Origin: Ascidia mentula
Lineage: Eukaryota; Chordata; Ascidiacea; Phlebobranchia; Ascidiidae
Direction of reading: 5' to 3'
Length of the DNA stretch: 64,000 nt
Assembly (NCBI GenBank): GCA_947561715.1
Contig: OX387203.1
Coordinates: forward strand, 15,314,001-15,378,000
This document shows positions 33,148-45,605 of this stretch, in pieces. Position 1 is the stretch's first letter; every line of letters begins with the position of its first letter. The notes beneath the pieces were generated by a model. It was not told the origin of the DNA and did no database searches. It saw only the letters and a list, made by a program, of their open reading frames with translations. The position numbers and the translations under genes are program-made.

Positions 33148-34490
33148 CTGGTTTGTGTCCGAGCAAAAGGCCACACACAAAACGACGAACCATTGCCCAA
33201 TGGGGTTCATTAATCAAATCGTCAACGATTTGATCAAATTCTTCATCTGACATGAACATAGAAATGTAGTATGCACCAAACATTTCCTGCAGAACTTGTT
33301 GAAGATAGTAGAAGAGGACACCCCCCCCCAACAAAGACTGTACGTCTGGGAAGCCAGGAGAACTTTGCCATTTTGAACACCACATCCTGTACTTTTACAT
33401 CTTCTAAGCCAACATTTTGAAGGTCATCATGTGTGAACACAACGGTTTTACGAACCATGCCTTCATATGCCATTTGGCTAAGTGACAGTTTGAGATTATT
33501 TAATTTCCCGCCTTTTGCATGCTCAGAGTGACCAAGTTGTTGCAAAACGGCATCAAATACATTAGTTATGGTGAAAATACTGTGTACCTCACCAAATAAC
33601 CCAGCATAAACAATAAATTGTAAAAGCATTGGATTGCGGCATAAATCAAGCAATTGTGGAGATTTAGTTTCAAGTTTTTTCCACAGTTCGTTTGCTTTAT
33701 CACCCGAGTAACTATCAAACAGTGTCTTTGCATCCTCAGGAGAAAGATCACCGACATAAATTGTTGGCTTAGGTCGGAGTCCTAATGGTATTAATAGCAA
33801 TGAATGGGGTCGAGAAGTAAAAATCAATGTAGATTTTGGAAAGAATTGCCTGCTGCAAAGGTTAGCAACAAGCTGTTGTACTGGCAAGGGAGTGTGATAG
33901 TTCTCATTTACAGGTGCCATGTTTTCTAGTGTCCATGTTGCCTGGTCTAATCCATCAAAAATGAAAGCACACTTTTCTGGGTTCTTTATCATCCACTGGA
34001 AAACCAAACTGAGTGTTTCCTGTGAAGCATGGTTGAACTGGTTATCCAGCAGAAGCTCCTGCAATGTAAGCTTTCTATTGCCATAGTTTAAATACATGAA
34101 CCGAAGATGAAGCACTAAGTGATCTTCTGTTCCTAGTTGTCTGCACAATCTCTTTGAAAGAGTAGATTTGCCACATCCAGGCGGTCCAAGAAAAGCTAGA
34201 AATATGCCTTGGTTGTTGCATTCTTTGAAGCTTGAAACTAGTTCCTGAAATTTGATGTATTTACCGTCAAATCGATCATTGTCCCTCTTACTTGTTGACG
34301 ACCGAAACTCATTTTCCTTTTGAGGATCAATTCCTTTGTAAATATCAGTATCTATCAGTGTTGGTTGAACCTCTGGTATTTCAACATTTTGCAACACTTC
34401 ACCGTAAGGGACAACATCTGGATCAAGATTTTCCAGCTGATATTCTTTTATTTCATCAACTGCCTGGTGCAACGTTTCTTCTGCAAATTT
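33148..34490 (-). CDS. NLR copy 2, NACHT exon
   Basis: From acceptor TTTGCAG (exon from 34,490) to donor CCAG/GTATGT (ends 33,148). Encodes an N-terminal helical region (HQAVDEIKEYQLENLDPD), Walker A GPPGCGKST, Walker B CAFIFDGLDQ, TLIFTSRPHSLLL and LCRNPMLLQFIVYAG: a NACHT STAND NTPase as in NOD-like receptors. It matches the copy 1 exon over its whole length. A run of nine C at 33,321-33,329 shifts the frame after FVGGG; copy 1 reads GGDVLFYYLHQV through the same site, and the downstream frame EMFGAYYISMFMS resumes at once. Either a one-base indel mutation or a sequencing error in a homopolymer. No N-terminal effector-domain exon is visible upstream. Confidence 0.85.
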
Positions 34491-34829
34491 TTAACAGATT
34501 TTTCAGTTAACACACCTACGTTACTGGATAGTGCGATGAAGATTAAAGAGTTTGGAGAGGAAAGTGGTATCGTGAAGAGGAAAGTTTGATGGGGATAATT
34601 TTGCGTGTGTTGATGAAATGTCGTGCCTCCCGCCGTATATGATCATTTACAGGGCCAAGAAAGGTCAGTCGACAAACCAAATATCGACAAACGAATGAGT
34701 AAAGTAAACGCCGAAAACGCAGCAATTTAGTCATTCAATCACTCAAAACAGTGAGCAAAGTTGTTCGCTCATTTCAAACGAGCTTTCGTTTCACTCGCAG
34801 AATTTTTCGCTCAAATTTCGCTTATTTTT
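34491..34829. other. no gene recognised
   Basis: Upstream of the copy 2 NACHT exon, homology to copy 1 stops at the splice acceptor. No MAEQQ or His-rich exon is found between here and the Gypsy fragment, so copy 2 has lost its 5' end or uses distant exons. Confidence 0.4.
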
Positions 34830-36980
34830 TTTAGAGTGTACATTCCAACTAACGGTCCACCAGTTCACGTTGAAGCACGACGCTTGTCGCCAGAAAAATT
34901 GCAAATAGCAAAACGCGAGTTTTCTAAAATGTTGCAACTGGGTATCATTCGCAGATCTTCGAGTCCATGGGCATCACCATTACATTGGTGCCGAAATCCT
35001 CCGGTGATTGGCGACCGTGTGGTGATTATCGCCGTCTGAATGCTGCCACAATACCAGACAATATACCACACATTCAGGACTTTAGTTGTCGTCTTGATGG
35101 AGCAAAAGTGTTTCAAAAATTGATTTGGTGAGCGGATACCATCAGGTGCCAGTTGCTAAAACCGACATTCCAAAGACAGCCGTCATCACCCCCTTTGGTT
35201 TATTTGAGTTCCTTCGCATGCCTTTTGGATTAAAGAACGCTGCTCAAGCTTTTCAAAGACTTATGGTTTCTGTTTGTCAATCAATGGATTTCACCTTTGT
35301 TTACCTAGATGACATACTGGTTGCGAGTTCCTCGTTAAAGGTTCACCGCACACATCTCAAACAATTATTTCAACGACTTGCAGACAATGGCCTTGTCATT
35401 AACGTGAATTTTCGGAAAAACGCAAATTGATTTTCTGGGACATCGAATTGATTGCAACGGTGCTCAGCCACTTCCTGACAAAGTTTTAGCAATTCAACGT
35501 TTTCCGACCCCAACTACGATTAAGGGCCTACAAGAGTTTGCTGGTATGATTAATTTTTATCGTCGTTTCATTCCTGCGGCTGCTAAAATCATGTCCCCAA
35601 TCTATAAACAATTTTCTGTCAAAAATTTACAGCTGCAGTGGACACCTGAATTAAATGCCTCCTTTGAAAATGCAAAAATGGCTCTGCAACGTGCAACCAT
35701 TTTGTGCCATCCGCAACCACGGGCTCCAACGGCATTAACCATCGATGCGTTGGATAAAGCAATTGGGCAACAAATCAATGGAATTTGGACCCGCAGAAAC
35801 AAGGTACAGCACTTTTGATCGTGAGCTCTTGGCGTTGCACCTTTCTGTTCGCCACTTTCGATATTTTCTTGAAGGTCGAACGTTCACCGAACGTACACTG
35901 ATCACAAGCCTTAACATTCGCTCTGAAGAAGCGGTCGGAACCTCTTTCTGCTCGACAGCAACGCCATTTAACTGCTATATCCGAATTTACAACGGATGTT
36001 AGACACATAGAGGGAAAACAAAATGTTGTTGCAGATTCATTGTCCCGGTCGTTCATTGCCTCTGCAGACCAAGCACATATTGACCTTGATTACAACGTCC
36101 TCGCTCCTGCTCAACAAAGCCAAGAAGTACAAGCATACCGCACAGCGCTTACCAAGTTAAAGCTTCAGGACATAAAGTTTGAACCCGGTTAAACGCTCTT
36201 ATGTCGTGTTTTTGACGTGATTCACGGGTTGGCGCATCCTTCTGTTCGAACCACACAGAAGCTGGTATCAAGTAAATTTGTCTGGCATGGCATGCATAAG
36301 CAAGTTCGCACATGGGCTCAACAGTACAATGCTTGTCAGAAGGCAAAAGTTGGCAAACACACGCGTGCACCATTGAAGCTTTATCCTACAGCAGCAAGCC
36401 GTTTTCAACACATCAACGTTGACATTGTTGGGCCTCTTCCACAATGCCAAGGTAACAAATACTTATTTACAATCGTTGATCGGTTTACTAGGTGACCTGA
36501 GGCTATACCTATGCCCGATGCTACAACAGAAACTTGCGCACGTGCTCTTATTCACCATTAGATAGCCCGATTTGGCGTTCCATCTCAAGTTACCTCCGAT
36601 AGAGGTTTGCAATTTACATCGCATCTGTGGGCGACTGTTACCAGTGTTACTGGTATTAAGCGCAAGTGCACAACAGCTTTCAGCCCTCAGGAAAATGGTC
36701 TTGTGGAACGTTTTCACCGACACTTCAAAAGTTCCTTAATGGCCAGACTCAACTTTTCAAATTGGATAGATGAGGTGCCATGGGTGTTGCTGGGAATCAG
36801 GGCCATGCCGAAAGATGATCTTCAATCCTCCAGCGCCGAGCTGGTATATGGCGAACCGATCGCTGTACCGGGTGATTGCATTCCGCACACCACCACTGCC
36901 GTTGAACCCTCGCAATTTCTTAAAACGCTTCGCAATTCCGTTCCAATCTTATTTAAAGTGTTTCTTCGATAAAGCTTGTA
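34830..36980 (+). pseudogene. Ty3/Gypsy pol remnant (RT to integrase)
   Basis: Starts within the RT N-terminus ([30 protein letters not shown]), continues with GYHQVPV, FGLFEFLRMPFGLKNAAQAF and [11 protein letters not shown] (catalytic YLDD), an RNase H piece (LTIDALDKAIG), an integrase zinc region (IHGLAHPSVRTTQKL, WAQQYNACQKAK), core FQHINVDIVGPLP, VTSDRGLQFTSHLW and TAFSPQENGLVERFHR. It is broken by frameshifts (near 35,000, 35,115, 35,420, 35,800) and stops (36,190, 36,493, 36,560). Gag, protease and a 5' LTR are absent. I could not identify a 3' LTR after 36,980. Confidence 0.85.
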
Positions 36981-38214
36981 TATAACACAGCAGTTATAAT
37001 TATTTTTGTACTATTACTTTCCCCCAAGAAAGTCCGAAGAAGTTCTGATTTGACCCCAAGCAAAAAGAAACCAGGTGGACACACCCTTTTTTATTTTTGT
37101 TCTGTTTTTTGGTGATCACATTTTATTCCGGTTGACTCATTTTTGGTGGAAGATAAAAGAAAACTTGTATTGCCAACATATAGGCTATTTTGTACTATTT
37201 ATTTTAATTTCGGCTTGTGCATTTGCATATTAGCCATGCTTTTTTAAGTTAGAAGTAAGTAACAGAAAGTCCAAAATATAATGTTGACATAACACAATTC
37301 TTGTCACCATATGCATCCCTTTTCCTTTAATTGTCGAAGTTGCATTGATTCTTTTCCCAACTACAATCTTCCACCTACCTATTTTGCTTCACCCTAATAG
37401 TGTAACTCACTATGTATGTTTGACTGTATTAAATAGATAACTTGCTATAAAAATTTCCTTTGAAAGTAATAATAATATTTTGGTTGTTTCATTTTGTTTG
37501 TGTGTTGTTGGCAGTAAAACTAAATATACAAATTGTTGTTGCAGGATCCACGCCCAAACAGAGAAGAAATTCAGATAGTACATACTAAAAGTTTTTGCAA
37601 ACATTCGTTTAGAAATTGTGTTCGTTATTGCCAGAAGTAAAATTTTGACTGTGAAAAGCGTAGCAAAATGTCATCCATAATTTCACAAGCGGGAAAGATC
37701 ATATACAAATATAGGATATAAACTGAAATGCGACCACTTCCGTACGGTAGTAACTTAACGAAGAAGATGGCTTATAACGCTATCAGGAAACCCAAATGCG
37801 CGTATCTCTGTACATTATAACCTAAAAAAGAAGTTGGCGTTTATCGAAAACCCGAAGGCGGTGGATTTTGTATGCAATAACCTAACCAAGAGGTTGATTT
37901 AATACGTTGAATTAATACGTAGCCTACAAGATCTTTATACACCTTCGATTGCAATCTCTCGGCAGTTTTCTTGTTACCACAGCGGCTTGTGGCAAGAACA
38001 GTTTTATTGTTTTAATCGCTTTGGTTTTTTGTCTTGGCAGACTCGAAAGTTGACTTTTTTGTTTTTGTTGTGTTTTTTTTTATTTTTTATTGCTATTGTT
38101 TTTTAGACAGAAACTGAGGATTCCAATAGGCGAAAATAATATTTCTGTAAATAAATCAAGATCTTATACTGGCGCTGATCGTATTTTTGTCATTTTGGAG
38201 TTCTAGGAATATAT
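36981..38214. other. no gene recognised downstream of the Gypsy remnant
   Basis: AT-rich sequence without domain-bearing ORFs. A doubled motif containing AACCTAAnnAAGAnGTTG occurs near 37,820 and 37,880. Could contain the decayed 3' end of the Gypsy element. Confidence 0.3.
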
Positions 38215-39425
38215 CTTGTTGCGATTTTCGAAACGAATTTTGTTTCCAGTAAAAATTTTTGAAACAAATTTATTTTTGGTTTCATTTTTTTCGAAACAAA
38301 TTTTGGAGTGTCATAACTAAAACTTCACAAAGGAATGAAATATGTTACAAGAAACCAATTTCAAACAATTTTCCGAACATTATATGTAACTTGTTACGTT
38401 TCACGAAAGAATAAACGTTTCCAGTAACAGTCTTTAAAAGAAACTTGTTTCTTGTAACGATTTTCGAAACGAAAGTTGTTTCCAGAAACAATTTTCGAAA
38501 CGAAATTTGTTTCCAGAAACAAGTTTCGAAACAAATTTGTTTCTTGTTACGATTTTCGAAACAAATTTTGGAGTATTACAACTAAAAACTTCATAAAGGA
38601 AGTCATGAAAGAAACTTGTTTCTTGTTGCGATTTTTGAAACGAAATTTGTTTCCAGAAACAATTTTCGAAACAAATTTGATTCTTGTTACGATTTTAGAA
38701 ACAAATACGTTTTCTGCAACAATTTTTGTTTCTTGTTACGATTTTCGAAACAAAATTTGTTTCTGGCAACAATTTTTGATGAAATTTGTTACTTATTACG
38801 TTTCACGAAAAAATAAACGTTTCCAGTAACAGTCTTTGAAAGAAACTTGTTTCTTGTAACGACTTTCGAAACGAAAGTTGTTTCCAGAAACAATTTTTGA
38901 AACAAATTTGTTTCTTGTTAAATTTTAGAAACAAAATTTGTTTCCAGTAATAATTTTTGATGAAATTTGTTTCTTGTTGCGATTATCGAAATAAATTTTG
39001 GAGTGTCACAACCAAAACTTCATGAAGGAATGAAATTATGTTACCAAAAACCAATTTTTGAACAATTTTTTCGAAAATTATATGTTACTTGTTGCATCTT
39101 GTTGCGATTTTCGAAACGAAATTTGTTTCCAGAAACAATTTTCGAAACAAATTTGATTCTCGCTACGATTTTCAAAACGAAATTTGTAACAATAAACAAA
39201 TTTAATGAAATGTTTAAGAAATTTTGAGGACGTGACGTCATTTTTTGCGATTTTGACAAAATTTGCTCCTTGTCATCATCAAGTGGTCGAAATTTGTTTC
39301 GAAATTGGTAACGACATTGTAACAACGTTAAAAAATCTGTTTAAAAAAAAAAAAAAAAAAATTTGCTCCGAAACCGATTTAAATTTTTGAAACAAATTGT
39401 TTTTTTTCGAAACGAATTTGGAAGC
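38215..39425. repeat. GAAACAAATTTG minisatellite, about 1.2 kb
   Basis: Imperfect tandem array of interleaved motifs ATTTTCGAAACAAATTTG, TTTCTTGTTACGATTTT and TTTCCAGAAACAA with longer-range repeats of about 380 bp (the TTTTGGAGTGTCA block recurs near 38,300, 38,570 and 39,000). ORFs here give repetitive FETKFVSRNNFRNKF text and are an artefact of the repeat having unit lengths that avoid stops. Confidence 0.85.
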
Positions 39426-39559
39426 GTTTTTTCGTTTCACAGCCAACATTCCTATCCCATCTATTTCAGCAAAAGCTGTGCAAACAAAAACAATTGTAAT
39501 TATAATTCGCAGTAAGTGTAGAATGCCTTTACTGGCAATGATGGGTCTAACAAACTCAG

Positions 39560-41738
39560 CTATACCAACCTCTGAATGAAGTTCCACAGGTTACTTGCCT
39601 TCTTAGGATACTCTATGTTTAAAACAAAGAAGCATGCAAAGCATATTGTCAATGCTTCTTCAGCTGTTGGCAGGGACGTATCCAGGAATTTTTGAAGGGG
39701 GGGTCCAAATTTTTTAGGGAATTCCCCGATTTTCAGGTACAAACTAAGGTTAATTGTGGGCGAGAATCGCAAAATACGAACGCCGGTGTTCGCGCCAATC
39801 GTCACATTAACGGTGGCTTTTTGGCTTACGCAATTACTGCTTTCAAAGTTAAACAACTAAACGAATTGACTTTCTCGCAAGTAAACCGCTTGTCATTACA
39901 ACGTGGCCACTGAAAACAACGTTTCGTCCGTAAAATGACACTTGTTTCGTAACAATGCAACATGTTTGGTAACAATGCCAAGTGTTCGGTAACAATGCTC
40001 CCTGTTTGGAAACAATGGCGAATGCAACACGATGCGGTTTTTAGGTCAACGTCAAAGAAAATTTCTGGTTTTCACGCGGATTTTGACAAAAAAATACAGT
40101 GGCGTTTGTTTAGTTATCAAAAAAGACCAAAGTATTTCACAAAGGGGGGGGGGGGGGGTCCGGACCCCCCCCCTCTGGATACGCCCATTGCTGTTGGTAT
40201 ATCCACCACCAGTATTTGCTGATCCGCAGTGACTTTAAATGCTGAAGTCTGAAGGATGTTGGATCCTGTAATGCACAATACTTTAGCAAAAATATTTAAC
40301 GAACAATGCCTTATTACAGGGCTTCAAGCCCATGTGTAAAAAAATGCTCATTTTCAAAATGAATTTTCTCTGCAATCTCTGGCAAGCAAATAATGTAAAA
40401 CCATCACCACCACAAAATTACATTTTACAATCCCAACTCTGGGCCGCAACCCAAAGTTTAAGAAGGCCGGCCATTACATACCTTGTGCAATTATGCATGG
40501 AAATATAGGAATCATTCCAGTAGTCATGTTTTCTTCCTAAAACATAAAAGTAGTTGCGCTAACACATAATCACCATATAATATTATCATAAAATACTTAC
40601 AGCAATTACTACTTCATTCACTTCTTCACCAAAGTAGTCCATCAGCAGTAGTATCATTCCCATAATCTCCAACTGAATGGTGTTTGATGCCATTCTTGCT
40701 TCTTTGTTTCGCAGCACGGTTTTTTTATTAATGTGCTTTTACTTTGCAATGACTCAATAAATAAAACAATCCCTGGTAAATGTTTTCTTACATTTTGCTG
40801 CATGACCTCAAAACTTTTTTTGTTGCAAGTTTATACAAGACTGCCATGCCCGGTTTTGTAAAGAGCAATGGAAGACATTAAATCCTTTAGTTGTGATTCG
40901 ATACCATGTAGTTTATCTTGAATAAAAACAAAACACTTCTTTACCTCCTTTTTAACTTCATCCTGACTGAATGCCTTAGCTTCATACATTCTTTGTAAGT
41001 TTTCTTTTGGTGAATTTAAGTCTTGCGACAAGTTGCACAACTGCCAATCATTTTTGCTCTTTTTTGAGGGAATATCATCAGTGCTCGTTCCTGGACGACT
41101 AAGGTTGGAAAGTTTGTATTTTATTTGCAATTCCAATGATTCATGTCCATTGCCAATTTTCTTTCCACACAAGTCAAAACCTTGAAATGAATTTGGATAT
41201 TTTTCAATGATGTTTTTAGACACAGTTTTTACAAGTCCTCTTGGAGGTTTGTTAGCACTAAAAAATAGTTCATCAGCAACAATTCTTACAAATGTCCGCC
41301 TTTGCTTTGGCGAAATTCTGTTCTCCTTATGAAAGGCATCCTGTATGTCACTGGGCAGTTTTTGCCAAGGAATGACAACAGTTGAATGACTTGTAGTTGC
41401 TTCCGTAAAGCTTTCACTAGTTCCACTAATTTCACTAAGTTGCTTAATGATGTTCAATGTGATATGTTGGTGGGAAATTCAGTTTCTTTCTGGAGAAACT
41501 TCACAAATTTTCTTGTTTGCAACGAAGGCATGCGTGATTTAAGGTCTTCCTCTAGCAAAAACTTTAGATCATCTGAAGTATTATCACCAATTTTACGTAT
41601 TTCAGCAACAATTTCGTTCTCATTTTGTGTTATTCCAGCTTTGTGTATACGCTGGAGAATAAGTTCATCCAAGTCGTCATCAACAGGAAGGGTGTCATCG
41701 CTTTCATCAGAACTTTGAATATTAAAAGTACTACACAT
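39560..41738 (-). pseudogene. SAM-like partner (TnpA-like) gene, copy 1
   Basis: Minus-strand order: ORF 41,738-41,454 with acidic start and a SAM-like stretch (DDLKFLLEEDLKSRMPSLQ); after a frame change, ORF to 40,831 with TVVIPWQKLPSDIQDAFHKE, FVRIVADELFFSA and KNIIEKYPNSFQGFDLCGKK; exon 40,695-40,602 (MASNTIQLEIMGMILLLMDY, donor GTAAGT); exon 40,536-40,483 (EENMTTGMIPIFPCIIAQ); final exon from 40,261 (SNILQTSAFKVTADQQILVV) to LNIEYPKKASNLWNFIQRL ending at 39,560. PWQK and FxxxxxLNIxYP are marks of a widespread animal family often named SAMD3-like, of unknown function. It lies directly downstream of a CACTA-like transposase on the same strand. A hAT MITE splits the last exon, and the first frame change also disables it. 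Confidence 0.65.
39671..40189. mobile_element. hAT-type MITE (519 bp), TSD GCTGTTGG, in a coding exon
   Basis: Ends CAGGGACGTATCC and, inverted, AATGGGCGTATCC. Perfect 8-bp duplication GCTGTTGG at 39,663-39,670 and 40,190-40,197. The interior has a poly-G/C block and four ~20-bp repeats starting CATTGTT. Taking it out leaves one duplication and rejoins the exon text ILVVDIPTA to EEALTICFACFFVLNIEYP in frame, confirming the ends. Confidence 0.92.
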
Positions 41739-41959
41739 TCTTTACATAAAATCATTCTGCAATATAATAAAAAGTTACACAAAACTAGCCGGTCATATAA
41801 AAAGTATTTTCTAGTTATTACTATAATTAGTTCCACGATAGCTCACACATTTGATTACAAGGGCATTACATTCAGTGAGTGAAAATGGTACAATTTGCCG
41901 GGTAAAGGAAAATCCCCAACATGAAACGTTTCTGAATGGTCATAATGAACAAGGGAATC

Positions 41960-42917
41960 TTTCATTTTACTTGCATGCACTTATGCTTGGTAAAGTTGGT
42001 GCTTCACAGATAAAGTCATCAACACATTTTCTTGCACATCTTTTGAAGTATGCATGCTTGCTTTCTAAACGCATTGTCTATGGTCTAATTAAAGGCCCAA
42101 ACTGTACAATTAAATGCATAAGAAAGTGATGTTTTGGTTTTAACCGGATGTCGGGGAAGTTTTCTTTCCTCATGTCCAAGTAATCCCGAATAATAACATT
42201 TAGATATGATATTTCACCTGTTGATATTTTTGGTGCACAAACTATTTCTACTATTTGTCGAAGTAACAACAGCAAGTTCCACAGTAATATTAAAGGCAAA
42301 CGTCTTAAAAGACACCAATTTTCCAAAGCTTGTCCAATTACCTTTAATCCTTTCTTTGGCACTGTTGGTGGTTTACTTGCTGCATCTGCACCTGTATATG
42401 CAAATCGAACAATTCTTTCATTTAAAACTTTGTAAGAAAACCACTTTAAATTGACAAAATGTTTGACGTACAATGCAACATCATATGCCACAACACCCTC
42501 AAACAAATCATGTCCTAGGCACGATGGAAGAGAAGGGTTACATACATGAAATCCTGACAGGCAGTTAAACAAACAGGTTTTCTGCTTTGATTTTGTTCAA
42601 ATCCAATTTGTATGATTCCACTGAACGAAGCCCACCAAGAAAATATGGACATAAAGCAAACTCCTGCTTTGTACAGTAGCAAAATCGACAAAAATATTCT
42701 GCATTAAAACATTCAATAAATCCCCCACGGTGTGGGAACCTAAATTATCACCAGCAGTATGTTTAACATACACTTGTACTTATGTCCATCAATGTCCAGT
42801 CCAGTACTTTTAAGCTTGTTTAGCTCAGCAATTAATCGACTAAAAGTTTTTTTTTGGTCAAACAATTTAATGTGCCTTTCATAAACAAGCAACACTAACT
42901 GTATATTGTCTAAACTG
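41960..42917 (-). pseudogene. CACTA-like transposase, main part
   Basis: Minus strand from the insertion border: SLDNIQLVLLVYERHIKLFD, then (frame change) HTAGDNLGSHTVGGFIECF with FCRFCYCTKQEF, (frame change) CNPSLPSCLGHDLFEGVVAY, WCLLRRLPLILLWN, EIVCAPKISTGEISYLNVII, LKPKHHFLMHL and, after another shift near 42,065, ESKHAYFKRCARK. This is the core of a widespread animal transposase family with N-terminal C2H2 fingers that I assign, from memory, to EnSpm/CACTA-like elements. At least three frameshifts make it dead. The plus-strand ORF 41,851-42,129 is antisense. The partner gene follows at 41,738 on the same strand. Confidence 0.65.
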
Positions 42918-42929
42918 CACTGTAAACTA

Positions 42930-43135
42930 ATTTGGGTAAAATTACAAAGGCAACTTTGGGTACAATGTTAACATACCCAAAGTTTTTGGGTAAAATGCTG
43001 CTTTACCTTATGATTTATAACCAAAAGAAAGTTACCCAAATAATTATACCCAAAATTATTGGGCTTACTGTTGTTTACCCAAAAGTGTTTGGGTAAAGTG
43101 ATGCTTGTATTGTACCCAAAAAAAACCATACATTA
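42930..43135. repeat. left subterminal TTTGGGTA array
   Basis: About nine copies of TTTGGGTA or TACCCAAA in mixed orientation within 200 bp. The array resembles the clustered TNPA-binding motifs at the ends of plant En/Spm elements in arrangement, though the motif differs. Confidence 0.8.
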
Positions 43136-43768
43136 TCAATTTTGCAAACAAGTCTGAACCTTACATCGTCGGTATGGTTTGCACACATGTCAGTTTAAGG
43201 ACTAGCTAGCTTATAAAGAAAGAATGACAAAAATTTCATTCAGACGGCATAGCTACAAATCGCTTTACGCCGTTAGAACTTTTGTTTGCACGTTTACCGG
43301 GTAATCAACCACTCGCTGCTGCGAAATGTTTTTGACACCGGTTGATTACGTAATGCTGCGATAGAAATAAAAATAGTTTATTTGTATTATACTCTTACTA
43401 TGGTGTATTATCCTCATAATGAGCTCATAATAAATCTCAATCTTGTGAAAATAAACCACTTGAATTATCTGAATTTTATTGAAATCTGCTCGACGAAACA
43501 GATTTACTATTAAAACTATTTTTTTAAAGTTCAAACAATGTGCGCGTCACGCCTGAATACTCACTGAAAAGGGCGCCAAACTAACTTGCCTCCCCAGTCT
43601 TAGTTCTTTGAACTTCTTTGTCTCTACCTGCGCGAACGTGATTATCGAACGTTTGGGCACGCCTTTTTCTTAATTACAGGTAGTGTTGTAAGCTGTTTCG
43701 TGTGTCATTTTATAAGCTAATCAAAAAAAGTGAAAAAGACTTAGTATGGATTTAAGCATTTCAGGGTT

Positions 43769-45303
43769 TAATTGATTTTGTCAATGTCAAGATTACTCTG
43801 GATCTGGAAGACGTCCCACAAGGGGAAGTTCTTCAAATAAATGCTGAAATTGAGAGTAAGTTGTACATATACTTCTTCAAACGTGGAAAAATTGCCAATA
43901 CTTTGATAAATTACACTTAACTTGGAAAAGGTAGGCTATAAGCTATATATATATATATATATTTTGCAGACCAAGCCGACATCTAAAGAACGAGGCGTTT
44001 AGATGCTTTCTTGGAGCAGTACAAATCAGCTCGTCTTGGACTAAGTGCAACAGATGCCAAGGTTAGAGTGAAGTATAACTTACCAAGTAATTCAATAACC
44101 ATGCTTATTTATTTACATTTCACAGGCATTTTGGTACAAAAAAATATCAGACCGACTAAATGCGCATGCTAAAAAACAGCGAAAGTGTCATGGGTACCCC
44201 TAAATCAAAAGAGCATATAACAACCCTTCTTTAAAGCGAAAAAAGGTTTCTCATCAATCAAATGAAGTACATACACGAGGCGAAAACTTGTATGACGAGG
44301 CAAAAGAAGTATGGATTTAAACTTTTTAAAGCTTTGTTTTGATGGATTTTTGACTTGATTATTTTAGATCCTGCTGCATGAATTTAAACAAACAACTTTG
44401 CTGCGCAATAAAAACTTATTGCGGAAAAAATGGAGGAAACATTTTGTGTCTGCAAAAAACTTTGTTTTGGAAAATTGTTACATATACATCAAAGCCACAT
44501 ATTGACAAGTCAGAGCTCCACTGCTGATTCTTTAAATCTTCTTCTGACTTGCCAATTTGTAGCGGCTTTGAACCATAGCTTGACTGCGGTACTGTAAATT
44601 TATGGACTGAATTTAATGTAATTTCTATTTCTTGTAGTTGCTTCGTGAATTTAAAAGAATACAAAATTTTACTGATGAAGCTGCTTTGAACAGCATTGCC
44701 AAAAACTTGTTTCAAACAATTATGAAATATTCTTCGGGAAAACCAAACAAAACATCCTATATGAAAAAAATATTGGACTTTTTGCCATTTGATGAAAATG
44801 ATTGCTTTACTGGTAAGCCTGAAAAAACTATCACTTTGGCCAGGTCATTAGTGTGAGGGCAATTTTTTTATTGACCTAATGTACTCATTTTATATCCACA
44901 AGACTAGCAAGGCTATTTGCTCCCAAAAAGTTATTCTGTGCATAATTATTTAAAATTGGGCATTTAACTAAATTGTTTTACTATTTAGGCCAACACAACA
45001 TTTGAAGATACCAGGGCCGACTTTGGAGATCGGCAACAAACTGTGTTGATTGTATATGGAGACATTTTCTCGCCGCAAAAAATGTATTTTTTTGCGGAGA
45101 AGAACCCTGTGCTCAGTGTGGACAGCATTTCTAAAGACATCATAGCTTTATTTGCTGTGTATTATATTCTCAATTATCAATACTGCCCACATATTACCAA
45201 AACACTGCAATTTCTTCAAACATATCTGCTTAGTATTCCTGAAAACTCAATGTATGATTCAGTGTGGGAGTTAAAACTTCAACTTGACAAAATAAGCCTG
45301 TAG
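43769..45303 (+). pseudogene. SAM-like partner (TnpA-like) gene, copy 2, inside CACTG element
   Basis: Plus-strand pieces: about 43,775-43,857 (ITLDLEDVPQGEVLQINAE), 43,990-44,061 (LDAFLEQYKSARLGLSATDA then GTTAGA donor), 44,127-44,205 after TTTCACAG (FWYKKISDRLNAHAKKQRK), 44,638-44,812 after TTGTAG (LLREFKRIQNFTDEAALNSI, SYMKKILDFLPF) and the last exon 44,990-45,303 (RQQTVLIVYGDIFSPQKMYF, SKDIIALFAVYYILNYQYCP). The final exon aligns in kind with ALTICFACFFVLNIEYP of copy 1. A stop or frame change occurs near 43,985. Function unknown; as the only gene in an element with subterminal motif arrays, a DNA-binding role like plant TNPA is a reasonable guess. Confidence 0.6.
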
Positions 45304-45434
45304 TTGTTTGTGTTGACTGTAGTTATTTCAAATGTTCATGTTCTTTCTACAGAATGACAAGAAACAATAAATGTAATTCTTCGAAAAAACAAGCTGTGCA
45401 ATGTCTATGAATATTGAGCAAAAAATGACACAGA

Positions 45435-45605
45435 TTCTGGGTATAGTGAATTTAAACCCAAAATAGTGACCAGATAAAATTGGGTCGTGTGTGTTTCTAT
45501 ATTGGGTAAATCTACAGGGTAAGAAGATATCTAACCCAAAATTTTTTGGGTATGAATAACCCCAATGAACAGACCCAATTTTTTGGGGCTTTTTTGACCC
45601 AAACT
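45435..45605. repeat. right subterminal GGGTA/ACCCAA array
   Basis: About eight GGGT or ACCCA motifs in both orientations just inside the right CACTG end, mirroring 42,930-43,135. Confidence 0.75.

Noticed and set aside
38476-39227. repetitive FETKFVSRNNF-type ORFs
   Set aside because: They are translations of a minisatellite, with no start, splice or domain evidence.
41851-42129. plus-strand ORF of 92 codons
   Set aside because: It lies antisense to the transposase stretch ESKHAYFKRCARK and LKPKHHF.
43940-43965. TA dinucleotide run as a regulatory TATA box
   Set aside because: It is a simple (TA)n microsatellite within an intron; similar runs occur at 57,540.
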